From an uncultured Bacteroidota bacterium (lineage in GTDB: Bacteria > Bacteroidota > Bacteroidia > Flavobacteriales_F > PHOS-HE28), in NCBI GenBank assembly GCA_902826215.1, contig CADEDY010000014.1, forward strand, positions 27,859-91,858: a stretch of 64,000 nt of DNA, in the 5' to 3' direction. Each line of letters opens with the position of its first letter. The stretch's first letter is position 1. The position numbers and the translations under genes are program-made. Shown in pieces: positions 1 to 7,077 of this stretch. Under the pieces are notes generated by a model, which searched no databases, had not been told where the DNA came from, and worked only from the letters and a program-made list of their open reading frames with translations.

Positions 1-2244
1 TCCGTTCAGATCAACAACATCCCCATCCCGTTGCAAAAGAGCCGATCGGGTCGCCACCACACCATAGGAAGGAGCTCCGGACCGCAATTCGATCACCACC
101 CAATCCACGATAGCGTTGCTACCCGTGGTCGAGAGCACATTCGCACCCAGCACTTCCCCGCCGCCCCCAACGTGGGTGTATCCTAGGCCGGTATAGGGTT
201 CGGTTGCTGGGATCCATCCGCCTGAACGAAGAGCATCACTCATCAGCGGACCTGTTCCGTAAGGGCCTTCCATCATCATTTGAACATTGACGGATATCGC
301 CGATTGCACACAGAACGCGTTCACGGAACTTGTGGTGAATGTGCCGCCAGAGACCAACGTTGCACCGCCCACATCGGTCAGCGTGAAGGATCCATTTCCA
401 TAGGCGCAACACATACCGTCGCCAAAAGAGTCGTTCACGACCAATTCGTAGCAGCCGTCCGCTAAGCAAACCGTGATCGGCGTTTGTGGGTATGCACCAT
501 TGCTGGCTGCTTGGGTGAATGGCCCGCCACTGGCAATGGTGACTCCGCCACTGCGGATCAGCCAGGTGGTCTCTTCGCCATACCGGTCCAGCGTGAGGTT
601 AAAGGTCACCGGGTTAGTTCCACGATAGCTATTGGCCGTCGCTGTGTTGTTGGCCGGTATTTGGTCCACGCCACCATTGGGGTTGGTGACAGTGACCGTA
701 AGAGCGTTCGCCCCGGTATTCAAGGCCACGGTTCCCAGCGGAATAGTGACCGTGGCATTGCTGGCCAAGGAACCTGTCCATGGGATGGAACCCGAACCTC
801 CACCAGCAACGGACCACGATACGGTGAAACTGGTCAAGGTCGTTGTGCCTCCGTTCCTGATCACGGCAGAAGGGGTGATGGAACTTGAGCAAACGGTCGC
901 TGTCGCCCCAGTGATACCGGTGACCCGTGCATCCAAGGCCACGCTCGGTGCGTTCGGGTCATACCCGTTGATGGTGTTCCCACAGGAACCCAGCCACGTT
1001 GTCAAGAGCGGATAACTCACGTCGAATCGTCCGTAATAGTCATTTACGTTGTTGGAGCACGTCGCATCTCCACCATACAATTGGCCGATCAAGCGGTTGT
1101 TCTGATCCCAGAGTCCACTACCGCTGCTCCCGGGCTCTGTTGTTCCATCGTCCCAAGCGAGGATATGCCAACATGCAGCGCTCCCGTACGTGCCTTGGGT
1201 AGGAGCATTGTAGTCGAAACTGATCTTCTTGATGTCACCTGCAGGGTGGTGGATCGCCGTTTGGCTCGTGGGGAATGTGCCGCTCTTGTCCCAACCCGTG
1301 TAGTACACGTTGTAGCTCGCTGGAGGCGTGCTATTCAATTGAAGCAAGGCCACATCACTACCTCCGCTATGGGCGAGAAGGCTTGCACCACTTACGGTCT
1401 GGTTCGTTGGGCCATTCAAATTCTGGGCACAAGAGGAACTCTCCCAATTGAAACGGAAGACCCATGTACTCACGTTCAGGTTTCCCGGTAGGCAGTGGTT
1501 CGCGGTCAAGAAGTAGGGTGTGCCATCCTGGGCGCAATTGTTCAGGAGCGTTCCAGTACAGATACCGCTGCCGCTGACCGTGATCATCGCCACAGCCCGG
1601 ATCTGGTCGCGCCAGTTGTCCCCTTCAGGGCAGATCACGTTGTTGTTGCACGATCCCGAAGAACCCAAGGCCCGGGCGTAATTGAAAATGTCGCGGTAAC
1701 CATGCGTGATCTGTCCAATACGAAGACTTCCTATGGGACCGGTCGCGGGTACCTCGTACTCCACGGTGATGCGCGAGCCTTTGACCGATTGCACACCAAG
1801 CACGTGCTCCCCGGCATCATTGGCAGTGGTGAATGAACCGATGTGGCCACCCCATTGGTCCGTAACGAACACCTTTCCCCCAGGAATGGGTTGGAAGTCA
1901 TGGAACTCGAAATTCACACTGAGCGCGCCCGGACATTCGATCCCTAAGCGCCAAAGCCGTGTTCCATCCGGAAGGGTGACCCAGGATCCTGAGTTGTTCA
2001 GGTCGAAGTTCACCGCGTGGTTCTTCCCGAAGCGCCATGGAATGGACTTGTCCAGATCGTTCACCGCGTCCTGGGCGGCGAGCACGGCGAGATCAACGTC
2101 GGGCATCCGCACACCTGCGGGAGGAGCCAGTGAGCGACCGATGCTTGCTGGTGAACCGCCCTGTTCCACTTGGGCATGTAGGCTTGAAAGGGCTGTTAGA
2201 GCGGTGACAAGAACGAGCGAACGAAGGGGCGAATTCTGGAGCAT
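1..2244 (-). CDS. Secreted lysyl-endopeptidase-like serine protease (3' end beyond window)
   Basis: The reading frame is open from the ATG at 2244 to the left window edge, giving 748 residues without a stop, so the C-terminus is missing. A signal peptide ends near residue 24 (LTALSSLHAQ). The chymotrypsin-fold protease part covers about residues 190-420 and resembles Achromobacter protease I (family S1, Lys-specific). The catalytic triad is visible: H250 in LTANHCL, D297 in GGSDVALLQL and S374 in EPGSSGSGLWD. A CARDB-like beta domain follows (about 430-540), then a module with the motif DSFGDGMCCAYGNG that also occurs in the lysyl oxidase gene upstream. From about position 300 down to 1 it carries the same C-terminal module as that neighbour (GGGGE, IVDWVVIELR, ALLQRDGD). 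Likely role: extracellular protein cleavage after lysine. Lysine specificity is inferred from family resemblance, not from the pocket. Confidence 0.85.
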   Translation of the reverse strand, partial: MLQNSPLRSLVLVTALTALSSLHAQVEQGGSPASIGRSLAPPAGVRMPDVDLAVLAAQDAVNDLDKSIPWRFGKNHAVNFDLNNSGSWVTLPDGTRLWRLGIECPGALSVNFEFHDFQPIPGGKVFVTDQWGGHIGSFTTANDAGEHVLGVQSVKGSRITVEYEVPATGPIGSLRIGQITHGYRDIFNYARALGSSGSCNNNVICPEGDNWRDQIRAVAMITVSGSGICTGTLLNNCAQDGTPYFLTANHCLPGNLNVSTWVFRFNWESSSCAQNLNGPTNQTVSGASLLAHSGGSDVALLQLNSTPPASYNVYYTGWDKSGTFPTSQTAIHHPAGDIKKISFDYNAPTQGTYGSAACWHILAWDDGTTEPGSSGSGLWDQNNRLIGQLYGGDATCSNNVNDYYGRFDVSYPLLTTWLGSCGNTINGYDPNAPSVALDARVTGITGATATVCSSSITPSAVIRNGGTTTLTSFTVSWSVAGGGSGSIPWTGSLASNATVTIPLGTVALNTGANALTVTVTNPNGGVDQIPANNTATANSYRGTNPVTFNLTLDRYGEETTWLIRSGGVTIASGGPFTQAASNGAYPQTPITVCLADGCYELVVNDSFGDGMCCAYGNGSFTLTDVGGATLVSGGTFTTSSVNAFCVQSAISVNVQMMMEGPYGTGPLMSDALRSGGWIPATEPYTGLGYTHVGGGGEVLGANVLSTTGSNAIVDWVVIELRSGAPSYGVVATRSALLQRDGDVVDLNG

Positions 2245-2320
2245 TGGGCTACAATGAGTTCGTGAGGGCGGGAGAACCCAGTGAAATTGGCTGCGAAGGT
2301 GTGTGATCCGGTCGCCTAGG

Positions 2321-5300
2321 TCAAGGCATTTGTTCCGAGATCGTATTGGTCGGAACCACACCCCCGATGTTCAGAAGGATGATATCGCGATCGTTATCCT
2401 CGCCGGTGTACTTCACCTCTCCAGTGAGGTTCACGTCTTCCAAGTAATAGCCTGTGGCGATTCCTGTGGGAATAACGCCGCCGATGATCGAGAGGATAGG
2501 ATCGCGGTCGTTGTTCTCGCCGGTGTACAGGATGGTCCGGTCGACCTGCGTGTTGCCCGCCCACATGGCCATGGCACCGCCGATGTTCTTGCGGGCATTG
2601 GTGCCCCATGTGGACGTTGTGCTTGTGCGGAAGTCGATCGTGGTGCTGTTGGATCCTAGGCCTTGGGCCGTGCTCGTCATCACGCCGAAATGGTTCCGAT
2701 GGCGCACCGCCACATGGTAGTTGCCCGGGGGCATTTGCATGAGTACGGGGCCCGTGCCGTCCATGGCCACGATATCGCCGTCACGTTGCAGGAGCGCGCA
2801 CCGCGTAGCAACCAGAGCGTAGGGTGCGGTTGCAGCGTGCAATTCCACAAGCACCCAATCCACAACGGCATCGTTTCCGGTGATGCTCAGAATGCCGTTG
2901 GTCACTTGCTCGCCACCGCCACCGATCTGCGTGAACCCCAATGCGGTGTAGGGTTCGAGGTTCGGGATCCGTGAAGCCGCACGAAGGTCATCGCGCATAA
3001 GGCCAGTAGCTTGAACATAAGCTCCGTCCAACCAAACCTTAGGGCTTAATGCTACCGTGTTCGGCACACTCAAGCAACCTCCGGTGATCCGGGTGATCAC
3101 ATTGTTGGCGTCCTTGTTCACAATATCATCGATGAACGAAATGCACACACTTGGGCCGGTCAGCGACAGGTAATTGATCCGTACCAACGGAACGGCGGCC
3201 GTATTCCGGATCAACGAAGTGTCCACGTACGACAGACCGATCACTTTGGAACCGCCCAATGCGGTCGAGATCGAGATGTCGTTCACCAAGTTCGGAGCGA
3301 GGTTGGTGGCGGACTGTATTGTTAGGCCACCCAAGTTGAACTCGTACCCAAGGACCAAGCAGCTCGGGTTCTTGATGTACACATCCACGGTCTTGTTCAC
3401 CGGATCAAGGTTGGCCAAGCTCAAGCTCACCGTGTCCGGCGTGCTCACATACCCGCGTGGGAACTCGCACCAAGGATGGTAGTCGATCCCGGAAGTCGCG
3501 TTGTGGATGTCGCGTTGGGTGTAGCAGTTCACCATAAGTGCCGCGTCGGTCACGGTGATCGCATTGTCGCCGTTCAAGTCGTTGCAGGGCGAGGGGGCAA
3601 TATCGTTACCGATGATAGAGGACACATAGGTCATCGCATCGGGGGGGCCTTGCAAGAAGTCATTGTTCAGGTCTCCTCGCTTCACAGGACCGTCGCAAAC
3701 ACCCGTACAATCAAATCGTGCATCGCCGTATGCCTGGCCTAGGCAATCCACGTAGGGCGCACAGTCCGCGACAATGGAGAAGGAAGGCACGTTGTTCACG
3801 TCCCGAGTAAGGTTGATGCAGATCTGCGCGAAATTATTGCTGTAATCCCGCTCCGGACGGCCTAGCGCATCGGGTCTCTGCTGCCAATTGGTACGGAGTA
3901 CGAGGGTATATGTGCCGGCGGGGACCTCGGTGATATCGATCCAATTACAGGTGGTACCCGATCCGTAGATATCGTAGCAACCCTTGGAAATACCCATGTT
4001 ACTACACCCGAATTGGCCAGTGAATCCGGGATTGCAGCCCACGTCGATCACGCAGAAGCCGTTCTTGAAACCGACCGGGATAGCATTGCCCGCTTGGTCG
4101 AACAGGATGTAATCCGCATAGCCTTGGTAGTGATTGTGGCCGTGACAGTTCTGGTTGCTGAACATCTGTGGCTGTGTGCTCGGACTTCCGATGTAATAGT
4201 CCGTGGTGCCGATGTTCTCGATACGGGTGGTAAAGCGGAGGACTTGACGAGATCCCATGCCCCGGGTGCAACCCTCGATCGGTGCGCAAGCATCGGTGAT
4301 GGTCACCGTTGCAAGTGAAATACTGCTCGCCAATGCAGAGGCACTCATGGTGAGGTCCGGTCCATCAGGGCAGGTGGGGTCCCCGAAGGCGATACAGCAG
4401 TTATTACAAGGCACCGTTGCCAAGGGTTCGAAATTGCAGGACTGATTGTTCATGCAGCCCACTACAGGACCATTGTAAACGATCGAGAAGGTGACGGATC
4501 CACCGCAGTCCCCTGCGTTGTCGCCAACTCGTAGGTGATGCACTACGCCTGCTGGCATGTTCGCATTCACAACGGCTTGCATTCCACAGCCGCCCTCGTT
4601 GTCGTCACCGAATGTTGCCCCTTCGATGCCATTGCTCAGCACCAATTGGTTACAGTTCATGTCATACAGCCATAGACGCGTATCGCAGGTGTTCGTTCCG
4701 CAGGTGGTGATCGTGTATGCCCCGGTCTGAGGAGGGGTGAAGTCGTACCACGCTTCAACCGAAGGGGTCGAAACCGTGGCAAGGGTCACCGGAAAGGTGG
4801 AGCCTACAGGTGCCAAGGTCAACGGTAGTGGCGATGCACAGTTGAAGCCTGGAGGACAGTTGAAAACGACTTCGTCGAAACTACCGTAATTCCCGCCTTC
4901 TTGCACCACTGCACCATTCAAGGACACCCGATAAAGTCCATTGCCATATCCGCAACAAATGCCATCTCCAAAACTATCGTTGATGCGGAAGACCAAGCAG
5001 GTGCTGCTTGGAACACAGATGCTGGTACCCTGCGTGGTACCACTTGCCAAGGTCACGTTGGTCGAACCGTTCTTCAACGTCCATGAGATCTCGCTCGGGT
5101 AACGGTCCGCGACCACATCCACCCGAACACGGCTTTGACCGGCACCGCACGAATAATCACAGGTGCCGTTGTTCACATTCACGTTCGAGTTGTAGTTGCT
5201 CGCTGTGATCTCGTTGCATCCGAAAACCGGGTTCAAGTTGCCCACGAAGATGTCGTCGATGGCGATGTCGCTCAATGGTCCGCTGCCTGTTACTGCACGG

Positions 5301-5824
5301 AAACGCAGACGGACATTCCCTTGTCCGATGTAGGGTGAAAGGTTCACCCACCCTTGCCGCCAATACAATCCCTTGTCGCCGCTGGTGGTCCAAGCATTCA
5401 AAATAATGCTGCCGTTGACGTTCAGATCCAGAGCCAAGGTGCCTTGCTGTGTTCCGCGCATGTGGTACCAGAAAGTCACGTACGGTGTGGTCAAGCTTCC
5501 GATGCTGTAACAAGGCGACTGAACAATAGCCGTCTTGTTCGGGGAGTTACCGCCCACAGCACTGACGTACAGGTACTTTCCGGATGTGTTGCCTGCCGTA
5601 TGGTCGCCAGTGGGCCCGGTGTTGGCAGTTGGAGTGCCATCATCGTCCACGAGCCATTGCAGGTCATCGCCGGTCTCATTGGTCCAGTTGTTGGCCATCG
5701 TGCCAGCCGTACCAACGGTGAAAGAGGTGAACGGTTCGTTCGACGGGAAGGTCGAAACGCATTGAGCGTTGACCGAACCGGCGAGAACGAGGGCAATGGC
5801 AGTAGACGTATAGAGCTTCATCAT
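2321..5824 (-). CDS. Secreted multidomain lysyl oxidase
   Basis: This 1167-residue exported protein starts with a signal peptide (ends about residue 20, AGSVNAQ) and a MAM/jelly-roll-like domain (about 21-200). A GCNEITASNYN motif, a DSFGDGICCGYGNG module (about 225-310) and a second cysteine-rich linker follow. The lysyl oxidase domain lies at about 495-690. Its copper ligands are H561, H563 and H565 (CHGHNHY), and the residues that form the lysine tyrosylquinone cofactor in animal LOX align with K587 (GFKNGFC) and Y620 (CYDIYG). The signature NWIDITEVPAGTYTL and DYSNN follow. After that come a dockerin-like segment (about 712-765, two Asp-rich loops), a cohesin-like beta-sandwich (about 785-900) and a C-terminal module shared with the downstream protease. 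LOX oxidises peptidyl lysine to allysine. The substrate here is unknown. A TATATTGC box lies about 35 bp upstream. Confidence 0.9.
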   Translation of the reverse strand: MMKLYTSTAIALVLAGSVNAQCVSTFPSNEPFTSFTVGTAGTMANNWTNETGDDLQWLVDDDGTPTANTGPTGDHTAGNTSGKYLYVSAVGGNSPNKTAIVQSPCYSIGSLTTPYVTFWYHMRGTQQGTLALDLNVNGSIILNAWTTSGDKGLYWRQGWVNLSPYIGQGNVRLRFRAVTGSGPLSDIAIDDIFVGNLNPVFGCNEITASNYNSNVNVNNGTCDYSCGAGQSRVRVDVVADRYPSEISWTLKNGSTNVTLASGTTQGTSICVPSSTCLVFRINDSFGDGICCGYGNGLYRVSLNGAVVQEGGNYGSFDEVVFNCPPGFNCASPLPLTLAPVGSTFPVTLATVSTPSVEAWYDFTPPQTGAYTITTCGTNTCDTRLWLYDMNCNQLVLSNGIEGATFGDDNEGGCGMQAVVNANMPAGVVHHLRVGDNAGDCGGSVTFSIVYNGPVVGCMNNQSCNFEPLATVPCNNCCIAFGDPTCPDGPDLTMSASALASSISLATVTITDACAPIEGCTRGMGSRQVLRFTTRIENIGTTDYYIGSPSTQPQMFSNQNCHGHNHYQGYADYILFDQAGNAIPVGFKNGFCVIDVGCNPGFTGQFGCSNMGISKGCYDIYGSGTTCNWIDITEVPAGTYTLVLRTNWQQRPDALGRPERDYSNNFAQICINLTRDVNNVPSFSIVADCAPYVDCLGQAYGDARFDCTGVCDGPVKRGDLNNDFLQGPPDAMTYVSSIIGNDIAPSPCNDLNGDNAITVTDAALMVNCYTQRDIHNATSGIDYHPWCEFPRGYVSTPDTVSLSLANLDPVNKTVDVYIKNPSCLVLGYEFNLGGLTIQSATNLAPNLVNDISISTALGGSKVIGLSYVDTSLIRNTAAVPLVRINYLSLTGPSVCISFIDDIVNKDANNVITRITGGCLSVPNTVALSPKVWLDGAYVQATGLMRDDLRAASRIPNLEPYTALGFTQIGGGGEQVTNGILSITGNDAVVDWVLVELHAATAPYALVATRCALLQRDGDIVAMDGTGPVLMQMPPGNYHVAVRHRNHFGVMTSTAQGLGSNSTTIDFRTSTTSTWGTNARKNIGGAMAMWAGNTQVDRTILYTGENNDRDPILSIIGGVIPTGIATGYYLEDVNLTGEVKYTGEDNDRDIILLNIGGVVPTNTISEQMP
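2348..2527 (-). repeat. Two 63-bp coding repeats (NDRD repeat) at the C-terminus of the lysyl oxidase
   Basis: Two 21-codon units, at 2465-2527 and 2348-2410, are separated by 54 bp. They encode YTGENNDRDPILSIIGG and YTGEDNDRDIILLNIGG, each ending in a (V/I)PT. The segment DVNLTGEVKYTG before the second copy resembles a calcium-binding dockerin loop. The unit is protein-level homologous rather than DNA-identical. Confidence 0.8.
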
Positions 5825-5960
5825 GGGAGCGGAGCAATATCAATAGAAGTGCGCAATATAGCGGAAGCGGGCCGGTCGAGGGATCCCGATCAGCACGGTA
5901 CGAGGGATCCTGAACGAACTTGTCAGCCACCGTTATCTTCACCGCCTGAACCAGAAAACC

Positions 5961-6779
5961 ATGGCCTACGGACTGTTGAAAGGAAAGCGCGGCATCATCT
6001 CAGGTGCCTTGAACGAGCAGAGCATTGCGTGGAAGATCGCCGAACTCGCACATGCCGAAGGGGCCTCCTTCGTGCTCACCAACGCACCCGTGGCCATGCG
6101 CATGGGCGAGATCAACAAGCTGGCCACAGCGACCGGTGCCGAGGTGGTCCCCGCAGACGCCACCAACGATGCCGATCTGGAGAAGCTCTTCACCGAAGGG
6201 CAACGGATCCTGGGCGGTAGGATGGATTTCGTCCTGCACAGCATCGGAATGAGCCCCAATGTGCGGAAAGGTCGCAAATACGATGACCTCAACTACGAGT
6301 GGTACAAGCAGACGCTGGACATCAGTGCCATGAGCTTTCATCGCATGTTGCAAGCAGCCTACAAGCAGCATGCTCTGGCTGATGGAGCCAGCGTGCTGGC
6401 TCTGTCCTACATCGCGGCGCAACGGGTATTCCCGGATTACGGCGACATGGCGGATGCAAAAGCCTTGCTCGAATCCATCGCCCGCGGTTGGGGCTACCGT
6501 TTAGGGAAACTGAAGAATGTGCGGGTGAACACCGTAAGTCAGAGTCCGACGATGACCACCGCTGGTGCCGGTATCAAAGGTTTCGATGGTTTCTTCGGTT
6601 TCGCGGATGAGATGAGCCCCTTGGGCAACGCTCCTGCTGAGGATTGTGCCAACTACTGCATCAGCCTTTTCAGCGACCTCACGAAGTATGTCACCATGCA
6701 GAACCTGTTCCACGATGGAGGCTTCAGCACGACCGGTGTGACACCGGAGGTGATGGCGCACTTCATGAAGGGCGAATGA
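5961..6779 (+). CDS. fabI: Enoyl-[acyl-carrier-protein] reductase (NADH), FabI
   Basis: This protein performs the last reduction of fatty-acid elongation (enoyl-ACP to acyl-ACP) in the cytosol. The 272 residues match FabI length. The nucleotide-binding start is GKRGIISGALNEQSIAW. The FabI catalytic pattern Y-x6-K is present as Y160 and K167 (FPDYGDMADAK), with the additional tyrosine Y150 (ALSYIAAQR). The end of the fold carries TKYVTMQNLFHDGGFSTTG. The DNA start is the ATG after a 136-bp gap from the divergent lysyl oxidase gene. The next small gene begins 3 bp after the stop and probably shares the transcript. The active-site surroundings (YIAAQR, GYRLGK) differ somewhat from E. coli FabI, but the catalytic residues are intact. 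Confidence 0.93.
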   Translation: MAYGLLKGKRGIISGALNEQSIAWKIAELAHAEGASFVLTNAPVAMRMGEINKLATATGAEVVPADATNDADLEKLFTEGQRILGGRMDFVLHSIGMSPNVRKGRKYDDLNYEWYKQTLDISAMSFHRMLQAAYKQHALADGASVLALSYIAAQRVFPDYGDMADAKALLESIARGWGYRLGKLKNVRVNTVSQSPTMTTAGAGIKGFDGFFGFADEMSPLGNAPAEDCANYCISLFSDLTKYVTMQNLFHDGGFSTTGVTPEVMAHFMKGE

Positions 6780-6782
6780 CCC

Positions 6783-7022
6783 GTGCCATGGTTCGAACCG
6801 ATAGTGGAATGGGCTTTCGAAGCATTCGCTGAAGCTGCCGCTTCCAGGTTCGTTCGACGGATCTTGTTGCCGATCCTTCGTTTTCCGGGGGTGGTGCTGA
6901 GTTGGTGTTTTCAGTGGGGAACTCCGTTCAGCGCGATCTGGAATGCTCGGGATACGGCCCTCCGGATCGGGTTCAGCGTGCTATTCTATATCATGCTAGG
7001 GTTCGTCCTGGCTCGGGTCTGA
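6783..7022 (+). CDS. Small membrane protein of unknown function
   Basis: A 79-residue frame starts with GTG three bases after the fabI stop. It has an amphipathic N-terminal part (EPIVEWAFEAFAEAAASRF), a basic stretch (VRRILLPILRF) and a C-terminal hydrophobic helix (IGFSVLFYIMLGFVLARV), so it is probably an inner-membrane protein with one or two helices. I do not recognise a family. The spacing suggests cotranscription with fabI. The composition resembles a real membrane protein more than a random frame, but the GTG start and short length keep confidence moderate. Confidence 0.55.
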   Translation: MPWFEPIVEWAFEAFAEAAASRFVRRILLPILRFPGVVLSWCFQWGTPFSAIWNARDTALRIGFSVLFYIMLGFVLARV

Positions 7023-7054
7023 AAGTACGAAAGGTGGGTTCATCTGTTCGGCCC

Positions 7055-7062
7055 TAATTTCG
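7055..7062 (+). promoter_or_regulatory. Putative -7 promoter box TAATTTCG
   Basis: TAATTTCG fits the Bacteroidota -7 element TAnnTTTG except for C at the seventh position. This variant recurs upstream of several genes in this window. It lies 15 bp before the ATG of the TPR/caspase-fold gene, so the leader would be only about ten bases. No clear -33 TTTG is seen. Confidence 0.4.
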
Positions 7063-7077
7063 CTACCCCTCTCCACC

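Noticed and set aside
5354..6220. Plus-strand open frame of 288 codons over the lysyl oxidase and fabI starts
   Set aside because: It is antisense to the LOX signal peptide region and out of frame with fabI, with Arg/His-rich composition and no motif.
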